64,000 bases of DNA from Candidatus Butyricicoccus avistercoris (GTDB lineage: Bacteria; Bacillota; Clostridia; Oscillospirales; Butyricicoccaceae). This document shows positions 26,181 to 34,040 of the stretch, piece after piece. The translations under genes were made by a program, and so were the position numbers. The notes below the pieces were generated by a model. That model was not told the DNA's origin. It ran no database searches and worked only from the letters and a program-made list of their open reading frames with translations. Location: the NCBI GenBank assembly GCA_019113005.1, contig DXIE01000035.1:1-64000 (forward strand). Direction: 5' to 3'. The stretch's first letter is position 1, and the number at the start of each line of letters is the position of its first letter.

Positions 26181-26636
26181 TTATAACAAGGTTTTTTGAG
26201 CCTCAGAGCAAAATTCACTTGCGACTTTTTCATCTTGCATAACAATAAAAACGGTGTCATCACCGCCAAGTGAGCCTATAACACGTCTATCACGCATAGA
26301 GTCAATGGCCATAGCAGCCGCTTGACCTAAACCAGGGAGTGTTTTAATAACAACCATATTTTGTGCATAACTTATTTCTGTTACACACTCTTTAAAGATA
26401 TTTCTAAGGCGGTTGGTAAAGCTGTTTTCAACCTCAGAAGTTGCAACCGCATAACGATATTTTCCTGTTGTAGATGACAGTATCTTAATCAGTCTAAGCT
26501 CTTTTATATCACGAGAAACGGTTGCTTGAGTGGTTGTATAACCTAAATCTCTTAGATGTTCGGAAAGCTCTTCCTGAGTTTCGATTTCAAACTGGTCTAT
26601 TAAATCCAGTATTTTTGCCTGCCGTTGGAATTTCAT
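26181..26636 (-). CDS. argR: Arginine repressor ArgR/AhrC
   Basis: ArgR is the arginine-responsive hexameric regulator. The 151-residue protein has an N-terminal winged helix with TTTQATVSRDIKELRLIKI and the C-terminal arginine-binding domain with GTLPGLGQAAAMAID-like (here KTLPGLGQAAAMAID) and LGGDDTVFIVM. Its ATG overlaps the nadK stop by 4 bases. Its place before recN is conserved in Firmicutes, although no arginine genes are near. Confidence 0.96.
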   Translation of the reverse strand: MKFQRQAKILDLIDQFEIETQEELSEHLRDLGYTTTQATVSRDIKELRLIKILSSTTGKYRYAVATSEVENSFTNRLRNIFKECVTEISYAQNMVVIKTLPGLGQAAAMAIDSMRDRRVIGSLGGDDTVFIVMQDEKVASEFCSEAQKTLL

Positions 26637-27502
26637 CTTTCGTTCCCTCCGTCAGATAATTTTTTTCTAAGTATATGATAAAAGCTTTTGCCTTTAATTC
26701 TGATTAAATTTGTTTCAAGTTTAGATTTACGCACAATAACAACATCATCTGGTAATACCTCAACCCCATGGTCACCATCTGTTGAAACACAAACAGAACT
26801 GCCGTCAAGTCCAGATGCTGTAACTGCAATTTCTCTTTCTTTAGAAAAAACAAAAGATTTTGCAGATAAATCATGCGGGCAAATAGGTGTCACTGATAAA
26901 TTTTCGGCTGATGGTTCGATTATAGGTCCACCTGCTGCAAGAGAATAAGCAGTCGAGCCTGTTGGAGTAGATACTATTACACCATCACCACGAAATTTAG
27001 TAACAGGTACACTATCTGCACAAATATCAATTGATATAATATGAAAAGGGTTTTGCTTTGTGACTGTTACATCATTTAAACCCGTTTTAGCATAAATAAC
27101 CTTGCCATCTCTTATAATTTCAAGGTCTAACATCATTCTATTATCAAGAGTAAATTCACCATCAAATATCTTGCTCATAAGAGAAATTTCGCTTTTTTCA
27201 AGCTCGCTCATAAAGCCAACATGACCGACATTTACACCGATAAGTGGAACGTTATATATGGCAGCTTTTTTGGCAATGCGTAAGATAGTGCCATCACCAC
27301 CAAGGGCAACAATAAAATCTGCATTCTGTATTGCCTTATCATCGTCTGTATAGCTGATATTTTGACCTTTGATACCTATTGTTTGAGCTTTAAGCGGCAT
27401 TGTTATATTTGCATCACAGTTTGTAAGCACTTTGCAAGTTTCTTCAACTGCTGTTGTTATGCCCTCTTTTCTAAGGTTTGGGCTAATAAATACATTTTTC
27501 AT
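26633..27502 (-). CDS. nadK: NAD kinase
   Basis: NadK phosphorylates NAD to NADP. The 289-residue protein has the GGDG motif (VALGGDGTILR, 68-71), the LND substrate motif (GLNDVTVTK) and GDGVIVSTPTGSTAYSLAAGGP. Its start lies 5 bases after tlyA and its end overlaps argR. Nothing is unusual. Confidence 0.96.
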   Translation of the reverse strand: MKNVFISPNLRKEGITTAVEETCKVLTNCDANITMPLKAQTIGIKGQNISYTDDDKAIQNADFIVALGGDGTILRIAKKAAIYNVPLIGVNVGHVGFMSELEKSEISLMSKIFDGEFTLDNRMMLDLEIIRDGKVIYAKTGLNDVTVTKQNPFHIISIDICADSVPVTKFRGDGVIVSTPTGSTAYSLAAGGPIIEPSAENLSVTPICPHDLSAKSFVFSKEREIAVTASGLDGSSVCVSTDGDHGVEVLPDDVVIVRKSKLETNLIRIKGKSFYHILRKKLSDGGNER

Positions 27503-27507
27503 TTGTA

Positions 27508-28311
27508 TTAGTCCTTTTTGTCCAGCTCTTCGTGTGCTTGTTTTACAACATCTGCAAGGTTATATTCGCCCTCATCAAGAGTTTTTCCAAGATAACCGAG
27601 AAACTCAATATTTCCCTCTGGCCCTTTGATAGGTGAAAATGTTATGTCATGCACATTAAATCCTGCCTCATGGGCATTGTTAACAAAATTCTCTAAAACC
27701 TCTAAATGGATTTCTGGTTCACGAACAACACCTTTTTTACCAACTTTGCCCTTGCCTGCTTCAAATTGTGGCTTGATAAGGCAAGCAATACGCCCTTCAT
27801 CGGTTAAAAGTGTATGCACAACTGGTAAAACCAGCTTTAAAGATATAAAAGAAACGTCAATAACTGCAAGTTCTGGAGTTCTATCGAGCATATCTGGTGT
27901 TACATTGCGAATATTGGTTCTTTCCATACATTTAACACGCTCGTCCTGTCTAAGACTCCAAGCAAGCTGACCATAACCCACATCAATGGAATAAACCTTT
28001 ACCGCTCCACGCTGTAAAAGGCAATCGGTAAAGCCACCAGTTGACGCACCTATATCCATGCAAGTAAGTCCTTTAGGGTCAATATTAAAATGACCAAGAG
28101 CTTTTTCGATTTTTTTACCGCCACGAGAAACAAATGTTTTGCCATTTGAACGCACTTCAATTTGTGCATCTTCTGCCACTTGTTCGCCCGCTTTATCAGC
28201 TTTTTGACCGTTAATATATACTAAACCTTCCATAATAGTGGTTTTAGCACGTTCTCTTGACGGCACTAAGCCTTTTTCAAATAATAACACATCAAGTCTT
28301 TTTTTTGCCAT
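27508..28311 (-). CDS. tlyA: TlyA-type rRNA (cytidine-2'-O)-methyltransferase
   Basis: This 267-residue protein has an N-terminal S4 RNA-binding domain (LDVLLFEKGLVPSRERAKTTIMEGLVYING) and an FtsJ-like methyltransferase domain with the SAM motif CMDIGASTGGFTDCLLQ. VIDVSFISLKLVLP and IKPQFEAGKGKVGKKGVVR follow. TlyA proteins 2'-O-methylate rRNA; the historical haemolysin label is doubtful. It lies between dxs (2 bases) and nadK (5 bases). Confidence 0.95.
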   Translation of the reverse strand: MAKKRLDVLLFEKGLVPSRERAKTTIMEGLVYINGQKADKAGEQVAEDAQIEVRSNGKTFVSRGGKKIEKALGHFNIDPKGLTCMDIGASTGGFTDCLLQRGAVKVYSIDVGYGQLAWSLRQDERVKCMERTNIRNVTPDMLDRTPELAVIDVSFISLKLVLPVVHTLLTDEGRIACLIKPQFEAGKGKVGKKGVVREPEIHLEVLENFVNNAHEAGFNVHDITFSPIKGPEGNIEFLGYLGKTLDEGEYNLADVVKQAHEELDKKD

Positions 28312-28313
28312 AA

Positions 28314-30185
28314 TTATCTACCCATTTTCTTTAAGGTGTATTTTGTTTTTTCTGCAATTTTTTCACTGTTTATGCCACAATACTCATAGACTTGTTTAAC
28401 ATTGCCATGAGGCATAAATTTATTTCCTGTATTAAAACAAATTATATTTTTACCCTTTGCTATTCGTGCAACACATTCGCTAAAACTGCCGTTTTGCACC
28501 ACATCTTCAACAACTGCAATATTTTTTGCAAAGTTTGGTATTTGCTCTTTAAGCATTTGCACAGTTTGCTCTGAAATTTCATTTATTTTTACAATTTCAG
28601 CTCTTATATTTTGGGTTTTAAGTATTTGCACAGCATCTAAAACTTCATTTATCATTATACCATAACTGATAAATGTTATATCAGCTTTTTTGTTATCTGT
28701 ATAAATCAGTGAAAATGGCTCATTTGCTGTATCTTTTTTAAACTGTCCCTCTGTTCCTCTTGGGTAACGAAGTGCGACCGCACATTTCTCTTTATAAATA
28801 GCATTATAAAGCATAGATTTCATTTCCGCAAAATTTGACGGACAGAGAATTTTCATATTTGGAATTGAGCGTAAAAATGCAATATCAAAAACGCCATTGT
28901 GTGTTGCACCATCAGCACCAACTATACCTGCTCTATCAAGTGCAAAAACAGCATGTATATTTCCGTCTATTGCAACATCATGTATAAGCTGGTCATAACC
29001 ACGCTGTAAAAAGGTTGAATAAATAGCACAAACCGTATTCAGACCCTGTTTTGCCATGCCTGCTGTCATTGATACAGCGTGTTCTTCGGCTATACCAACA
29101 TCAAAAAAGCGTTTTGGATATTTGCTTGCAAAGGTTGAAAGTCCTGTACCGCTTGGCATAGCAGCCGTAACTGCACAAAGCTTTGTATCCTGTTTTGCAA
29201 ATTCACACATAATTTTTCCAAAAACCGAGGAAAAACTTTGTGTATTTGATTTTGGAAGTAAACCTGTTTTAGCATCAAAAGCTGAAACACCATGAAAAGC
29301 ATCTGGTCTTTGCTCAGCTGGCAAATAACCTCTGCCCTTTTGTGTAACTGCATGAATTAAAACAGGCTTTTTCATCTGTTTAGCGATTGATAATGTTTCA
29401 CAAACAGATTTTATATCATGCCCATCAATAGGCCCTAAATAAGCAAAACCCATTTCTTCAAAAAGTGAGCTATGAAGTAAAACCGATTTAACCGCACTAT
29501 TAACTTTTGAAATACTTCTCGAAACAGGCTTGCCAAGTGGGACATTATCAAAAAAGCGTTTAACTTGATTTTTAGCGTTTAAATACTGAGGATTTAGTCT
29601 TAGATTTGCAAGATGTCGACTTAATGCACCGACATTTTTATCAATCGACATATTGTTATCATTAAGCACAACTATAAGTGGTTCTTTGCTATCTCCTGCA
29701 CTGTTTAAAGCCTCATAAGCCATACCCCCAGTTAATGCACCATCACCAATAATAGCCACAACATTATAGTTTTGAGCCATAACTGTTCTGGCGTGAGCCA
29801 TACCAAGTGCAACTGACACCGAATTTGAGGCATGACCGCTTATACAAGCATCTGTTTTGCTCTCTTTTGGACGCAAAAAACCTGATATGCCGCCATATTG
29901 TCTTAAATTTTCAAATTCCTGTTTTCTGCCTGTTAATATTTTATGAACATAACACTGATGACCAACATCATAAATAAGTCTATCAATTTTTGAGTTAAAC
30001 TCACGTTCAAGAGCGACAGCAATTTCCACAATACCCAAATTAGATGATAGATGACCGCCTGTTTTAGAAACGTTATCGACTATAAACTCTCTAAGTGATG
30101 AACAAAGTTTATTAAGCTCATCATAAGAGAGTTTTTTTAAGTCTTTTGTACTTTGGATATTGTCTAAAATTCTATATTTTTTCAT
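28314..30185 (-). CDS. dxs: 1-deoxy-D-xylulose-5-phosphate synthase
   Basis: DXS condenses pyruvate with glyceraldehyde-3-phosphate, the first step of the MEP isoprenoid pathway, using thiamine diphosphate. The 623-residue protein has H45 (TGGHLSSNLG), the TPP motif GDGALTGG (147-154), an internal DGHD loop (LGPIDGHDIKS) and the transketolase pyrimidine-binding domain DVGIAEEHAVSMTAGMAKQG. Its placement with ispA, separated here by OLE RNA and oapA, puts two isoprenoid steps in one transcript. GAGGAG precedes the ATG. Confidence 0.97.
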   Translation of the reverse strand: MKKYRILDNIQSTKDLKKLSYDELNKLCSSLREFIVDNVSKTGGHLSSNLGIVEIAVALEREFNSKIDRLIYDVGHQCYVHKILTGRKQEFENLRQYGGISGFLRPKESKTDACISGHASNSVSVALGMAHARTVMAQNYNVVAIIGDGALTGGMAYEALNSAGDSKEPLIVVLNDNNMSIDKNVGALSRHLANLRLNPQYLNAKNQVKRFFDNVPLGKPVSRSISKVNSAVKSVLLHSSLFEEMGFAYLGPIDGHDIKSVCETLSIAKQMKKPVLIHAVTQKGRGYLPAEQRPDAFHGVSAFDAKTGLLPKSNTQSFSSVFGKIMCEFAKQDTKLCAVTAAMPSGTGLSTFASKYPKRFFDVGIAEEHAVSMTAGMAKQGLNTVCAIYSTFLQRGYDQLIHDVAIDGNIHAVFALDRAGIVGADGATHNGVFDIAFLRSIPNMKILCPSNFAEMKSMLYNAIYKEKCAVALRYPRGTEGQFKKDTANEPFSLIYTDNKKADITFISYGIMINEVLDAVQILKTQNIRAEIVKINEISEQTVQMLKEQIPNFAKNIAVVEDVVQNGSFSECVARIAKGKNIICFNTGNKFMPHGNVKQVYEYCGINSEKIAEKTKYTLKKMGR

Positions 30186-30208
30186 ATCTTCTCCTCAATG
30201 AAAGGATT

Positions 30209-30781
30209 TTATTTAAGTTTAATTGGCAAAACAGATAAAATCCTTCCAACAGCAAACACAATCGGAACGCTAAAACCTATTGCAAAACCTTTACCTATTG
30301 CCTTGCCGCCTATTGTCATAGCAGCTATTAACCCTGTTATGGTAAGTGAAACAATAGTAGCAGGTAAAATCTGCATACCATTAGTGAGTTTTGCTATAAT
30401 TATAGCACCTGTAGCACCAGAAATAATACCAGAAATATCGCCTACAACATCATTACAAAAGCTAGAAACCTGATTTGCATTTCTTGAAAGCCAAACAGCT
30501 TCTTTTGCACCAGAAACTTTTCTTGATGCCATTGAATGAAATTCCTTTTCGGTTGCAGATGTTGCAGCCATACCGATAACATCAAAAATAATGCCAATGC
30601 CTATAAATATTAGTAAAATAATAAAAGCTAGTATATTACCTACATTGCTTAATGCCTCAGATGATATATAAGACATAGAAACCGAGATAAAAAAGCTAAG
30701 TACAGTTATTGTGCTAACCCACTTCCAGTTAACGAGTTTTAACAGACCAGACTTTTGTTTTTTATCACTCAATTTTAGCAT
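30209..30781 (-). CDS. oapA: OLE-associated membrane protein OapA
   Basis: This 190-residue polytopic membrane protein has about four hydrophobic segments (near 20-40, 47-72, 120-150, 155-185). It encodes FDVIGMAATSATEKEFHSMASRKVSGAKEAVWLSRNANQVSSFCNDVVGDISGIISG. It is the first gene after the OLE RNA and just before dxs, exactly the position of OapA in Bacillus halodurans, where OapA binds OLE RNA at the membrane. Similar proteins are often labelled CorB-like Mg2+/Co2+ transporters, but no CBS domains are present. GGAG lies only one base before this ATG, so a TTG at codon 4 (30772) with a normal spacing may be the true start. Confidence 0.85.
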   Translation of the reverse strand: MLKLSDKKQKSGLLKLVNWKWVSTITVLSFFISVSMSYISSEALSNVGNILAFIILLIFIGIGIIFDVIGMAATSATEKEFHSMASRKVSGAKEAVWLSRNANQVSSFCNDVVGDISGIISGATGAIIIAKLTNGMQILPATIVSLTITGLIAAMTIGGKAIGKGFAIGFSVPIVFAVGRILSVLPIKLK

Positions 30782-30807
30782 TCTCCTTTTGTGTTATATG
30801 TAAACAA

Positions 30808-30831
30808 GGCTCGAAACATAAGCTTCGAGCC
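30808..30831 (-). terminator. Hairpin between OLE RNA and oapA
   Basis: An 8-bp perfect stem, GGCTCGAA with TTCGAGCC, is followed on the minus strand by TTGTTTAC. The U tract is weak. It lies between the end of the RNA core and oapA and could be a partial terminator, a processing signal or a 3'-end stabiliser. Confidence 0.6.
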
Positions 30832-30852
30832 AGTCCTTTATTAGATAAAAAA

Positions 30853-31535
30853 GGTGACAGCAGACAAGGTAAATCTTACGGCTTAGGTTCGGTTGGATTT
30901 CCCCACAACTTACCATGCGTCGCCGCTCTGGCGGTTTCCCTTTAAAAGGTGCGTCGATATGTTACCATATTCGAGACCGAATTGCCACTTAGTCCGTACT
31001 GCAATCCCTCATCTGCCCGCAAAGGACAGCCTAGGTGATTTCCACAACAGCCAACACGACCCTTAGCCTCTTTTGCAGGCATGGTTTCAAAATCGATTCC
31101 CTTTAGAGTATGGCCGTACTAAAAAGGGCAGGTACTTTATCCACCATGACCACTCAAGGCAGGCTACTCTGCACACAGCACTTAGGTCTTTTTTCCGTCA
31201 CTTTTGGCCGAGACCAAAGTATGAACGAAACCGCCACCGCACCGCAATGCAGGTTTCACCCTGCCCCGTTGGACAGCCATCAATCTAAATAAAGATGCTA
31301 TAGGTGTCCGACAGAAAACAGGTCTCCACGGCAATAGGGACGGTATTTCATGCCATTGAAAAGCGCCCTAAAGCCTTAACCCCCAGCACCCACCCCAGAC
31401 TGGGCGTAAGAAGCAAGCACCAGAGACTTCATCGATGTGCCCTTTAACGGATTTTTAGGCCCGCTTTCGGGGACGTATGCACTGACTAGAATACTGCGTC
31501 ACCTGCGTTTATTTTAAAAAAACGCACAGTACACT
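30853..31535 (-). ncRNA. ole: OLE RNA (ornate, large, extremophilic RNA)
   Basis: A ~680-base structured RNA on the minus strand fills the gap between ispA and oapA. It is richer in G+C than its surroundings and has no credible coding frame. The 5' strand GGTGACGCAG (31503-31494) pairs with CTGCTGTCACC (30863-30853) with one bulged U, a long-range helix closing a ~650-base core. That is the size of OLE RNAs. The gene order ispA-RNA-oapA-dxs is the known OLE context. OLE forms a membrane ribonucleoprotein with OapA and is linked to stress tolerance and Mg2+ homeostasis in alkaliphilic Bacillus. The 5' end is placed from the promoter at 31571-31542, and the 3' end from the helix; both need mapping. 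Confidence 0.88.
31505..31525 (-). other. Small hairpin at the 5' edge of OLE RNA
   Basis: GCGTTT and AAACGC arms (6 bp) surround a 9-base A/T loop. The hairpin lies about 10 bases after the predicted transcription start and just outside the long-range closing helix of the OLE core. Confidence 0.55.
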
Positions 31536-31541
31536 GCTAAT

Positions 31542-31571
31542 AGTATAACAGATTTACATATATTATTTCAA
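31542..31571 (-). promoter_or_regulatory. Sigma-A promoter of OLE RNA
   Basis: On the minus strand TTGAAA (31571-31566) and TATACT (31547-31542) are separated by 18 bases, placing the start near 31535. OLE RNA could therefore be made independently of the nusB-ispA operon transcript, and this promoter may also feed oapA through recN. Confidence 0.65.
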
Positions 31572-31581
31572 GTGTATAACA

Positions 31582-31603
31582 GTATATTTATGCATAAATA
31601 TAC
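31582..31603. repeat. 22-bp perfect palindrome upstream of the OLE promoter
   Basis: All 11 base pairs match around the central ATGCAT, and the seven bases CAGTATA at its left edge (31580-31586) recur at its right edge (31603-31609). It lies 19 bases after the ispA stop and 10 bases upstream of the OLE -35. It could be an operator for a dimeric regulator or an A/T-rich hairpin ending the ispA message. Confidence 0.75.
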
Positions 31604-31622
31604 AGTATATGATATTTAATAC

Positions 31623-32516
31623 TTAGTTATTTCTGACCGAAAGTTTATCAGCTAACCAGATTAAAAATTCACTTTCCTCAAAATCGTTTTTCACCGCATT
31701 TATAGCATTTTGAGTTAATATTTTAACCTTTTCTTTGCATTTGTCAAGCCCAATTTGAGATGGGAAGGTTGATTTTTCATTTTCAGCATCTGAGCCAATA
31801 GGCTTTCCAAAAATTTCAGCATCGCCCTCTATATCGAGAATATCATCTTGTATTTGGAATGCTAAACCGAGTGAATTAGCATACTCTTTAGCCGCTTTTA
31901 GTTTATTTTCATCTGCACCGCCTAAAATACAGCCTATTTGAGTTGCACTTTCAATTAAAGCACCAGTTTTATATTTTTGCAAAGTTACAAGCTCATCATA
32001 AGATATTTTTTTATGCTCAGACTCTATATCTATGACTTGTCCGCCAATCATGCCGAATACTCCTGCATTTTTTGCCAGCTTATTTGTTGCTTTTATAATT
32101 TGCTCGGCGGTAAACTTTTCGAGGTTTTGCGGTCTTGTTGCAAGTGCAAAAGCCTCTGTTAATAGTGCATCACCTGCAAGCACAGCAATAGCTTCACCAT
32201 ATACCTTGTGGTTTGTAGGCTTACCACGTCTAAAGTCATCATTATCCATGCAAGGTAAATCATCATGTATAAGTGAATAAGTGTGTATCATTTCAAGAGC
32301 TACTGCAAATGGTAAAGCGTCCTTAGGATTTCCGCCCGAAAGTCTGTAAAACTCCAGTACAAGAGCTGGTCTTAAACGTTTACCTCCTGCAAGTGCAGAG
32401 TATCGCATAGCTTTTATGATTTGCTCTTGTCCTTGACACTCTTTTTCGCTTAAAAGCTCATCTAAAAACTCATGTACATATATTGCATATTCTGCTAAAC
32501 GCTCAGAATGTGTCAT
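31623..32516 (-). CDS. ispA: Farnesyl/geranyl diphosphate synthase
   Basis: This trans-prenyltransferase condenses isopentenyl and allylic diphosphates to farnesyl diphosphate. It has GGKRLRP, the first Asp-rich motif DDLPCMD (about 85-91), IGGQVIDIESE, KTGALI and the second Asp motif FQIQDDILDIEGD. I chose ATG 32516: AGGAGG lies 9 bases upstream at the end of xseB, and the ATG follows the xseB stop by one base. An upstream in-frame ATG would overlap that site. The product is 297 residues, normal length. It is followed by the OLE RNA rather than directly by dxs. Confidence 0.95.
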   Translation of the reverse strand: MTHSERLAEYAIYVHEFLDELLSEKECQGQEQIIKAMRYSALAGGKRLRPALVLEFYRLSGGNPKDALPFAVALEMIHTYSLIHDDLPCMDNDDFRRGKPTNHKVYGEAIAVLAGDALLTEAFALATRPQNLEKFTAEQIIKATNKLAKNAGVFGMIGGQVIDIESEHKKISYDELVTLQKYKTGALIESATQIGCILGGADENKLKAAKEYANSLGLAFQIQDDILDIEGDAEIFGKPIGSDAENEKSTFPSQIGLDKCKEKVKILTQNAINAVKNDFEESEFLIWLADKLSVRNN

Positions 32517-32517
32517 T

Positions 32518-32760
32518 TTATACGTCCTCCTGCTCAAAATCCTGTTCGCTTATTGTGCCATCAGATTGTTTTGTAAGCAAAGTAACTTTTTGTTCGGCAG
32601 TCTCAAGCATTTTTTGTATTTCAGCAGAAAGCTTCATACCTTCTTCAAAAAGCTGCATACTTTCGTCAAGTGGTGCAGTACCTTTTTCAAGATTTATAAC
32701 TATATCTTCAAGCTGGTTCATTTTTTCTTCAAATGAAAGCTGTTTTTTTCTTGTTGCCAT
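32518..32760 (-). CDS. xseB: Exodeoxyribonuclease VII small subunit
   Basis: This short helical subunit (80 residues) of exonuclease VII has the core LSFEEKMNQLEDIVINLEKGTAPLDESMQLFEEGMKL. The start ATG 32760 has GAGG 10 bases upstream and gives the usual family N-terminus. An in-frame ATG six codons earlier (32778) overlaps the xseA stop and is an alternative. The C-terminus ends in an acidic tail. Confidence 0.94.
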   Translation of the reverse strand: MATRKKQLSFEEKMNQLEDIVINLEKGTAPLDESMQLFEEGMKLSAEIQKMLETAEQKVTLLTKQSDGTISEQDFEQEDV

Positions 32761-32774
32761 AATAATTTCGCCTC

Positions 32775-34040
32775 TCATTCTTCTATTTTTAAGGCTTTAC
32801 ACTGGGCACTGCCTTTTTTAAAGTTAATTTTGAGTATATCTCCCTGTTTTATCTGCTCTGAGCTGTAAATAGCTTTACCTTGCTCATTTACAGTCACAGA
32901 ATAACCTCTACTAAGCACTTTAAGAGGACTAAGTGCATCTAAAAAAGCACAATTTTTATAAAATTTCTGTTTTGAAGTTTCAAGTCTTTTGTTTATAGCA
33001 CTATCAAGCTGTTTTACTGCAAAATCACATTTTAATTTGCGTTCGGTCTGCTTACTTTCCATAGCACGAATTAAACGATGTTTATATAGATTAACAATTT
33101 GATTTTTTTGTTTTAAGATTTTTTTAGGCGAAGAAAGTCTGTGTATAAACGAATTTAATTTTGCATTATAAAGCTCTAATTTTTTATTTTGAGCTTTAAC
33201 TAATCTATTTTGTATATTTTGAATATTATAAATAAGCTTTGTGCTGTCTGGAGTTGCTATTTCTGCCGCACCTGATGGAGTTGGTGCTCTCAAATCTGCT
33301 ACAAAGTCCAAAATTGTAAAATCTGGCTCGTGACCTACGGCAGAAATTACAGGAATATCGCTTTTGAAAATCTCATACGCTAGATTTTCATTATTAAACG
33401 CCCATAAATCCTCTATCGAGCCACCGCCACGACCTATGATAATAACATCTGCTTTACCATGACTATTTGCAAGTTTTAATGCATTTATAAGCTCATTTGG
33501 TGCATTTGTGCCTTGAACTGCGGCAGGATATATAAGAATATCTGCAAAACTCCAACGTCTTTTTATTATTCTAAGCATATCTCTAATAGCTGCACCCGTT
33601 GGAGAAGTTATAAGGGCTATTTTCTCTGGATAAGATGGCAAAGCTTTTTTATGTTCACTATTAAACAAACCCTCACTATAAAGCTTTTGTTTTAGCTGTT
33701 CAAACTCGAGATGAAGTGCCCCAACACCATCTGGCATCATATCAGCTATATAAAGCTGAACCTGTCCGGTTTTAGGGAAAGAACTAACTCTACCTCTTGC
33801 AATGATTTTAATACCATTAGCGAGTTTAAATCTCAGTTTTAAAGCATCTTGCTTAAATAAAACCGCTGAGATTGCTCCGCCATCATCTTTAATTGTCATA
33901 TAATGATGACCAGATGAGTGAGCTTTATAGTTAGATATTTCTCCCTGCACGAACAGGTTATAAAAAGACGGATTACTTTCAAGTAAGTTTTTAATTTCGG
34001 TGTTAAGCTGTGTTACCGAGTAAATTCGCTGATTTACCAT
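32775..34040 (-). CDS. xseA: Exodeoxyribonuclease VII large subunit
   Basis: This is the catalytic subunit of the single-strand-specific exonuclease. The 421-residue protein has an N-terminal OB-fold (YSVTQLNTEIKNLLESNPSFYNLFVQGEISNYKAHSSGHHYMTIKDDGGAISAVLF) and the catalytic-domain motifs ITSPTGAAIRDML, IIGRGGGSIEDLWAFN, ISAVGHEPDFTILDFVADLRAPTPSGAAE. A Lys-rich coiled coil and a C-terminal LSRGYSVTVNEQGK follow. It overlaps the upstream TsaD-like gene by 7 bases. Confidence 0.97.
   Translation of the reverse strand: MVNQRIYSVTQLNTEIKNLLESNPSFYNLFVQGEISNYKAHSSGHHYMTIKDDGGAISAVLFKQDALKLRFKLANGIKIIARGRVSSFPKTGQVQLYIADMMPDGVGALHLEFEQLKQKLYSEGLFNSEHKKALPSYPEKIALITSPTGAAIRDMLRIIKRRWSFADILIYPAAVQGTNAPNELINALKLANSHGKADVIIIGRGGGSIEDLWAFNNENLAYEIFKSDIPVISAVGHEPDFTILDFVADLRAPTPSGAAEIATPDSTKLIYNIQNIQNRLVKAQNKKLELYNAKLNSFIHRLSSPKKILKQKNQIVNLYKHRLIRAMESKQTERKLKCDFAVKQLDSAINKRLETSKQKFYKNCAFLDALSPLKVLSRGYSVTVNEQGKAIYSSEQIKQGDILKINFKKGSAQCKALKIEE

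Noticed and set aside
30209..30781. Annotation of the 190-residue protein as a CorB-type Mg2+/Co2+ transporter
   Set aside because: It lacks CBS domains and is far shorter than CorB. Its position after the OLE RNA supports OapA, although a distant relation to such transporters is possible.
31073..31292. Short open frames on the plus strand inside the OLE region
   Set aside because: They lie opposite a highly structured RNA, lack ribosome binding sites, resemble no known protein and are explained by the G+C-rich RNA sequence.
30782..31622. RNase P RNA, tmRNA or 6S RNA in the ispA-oapA gap
   Set aside because: No P4-type RNase P core, tRNA-like acceptor with CCA or tag frame, or simple 6S rod was recognised. 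Size and gene order fit OLE RNA instead.
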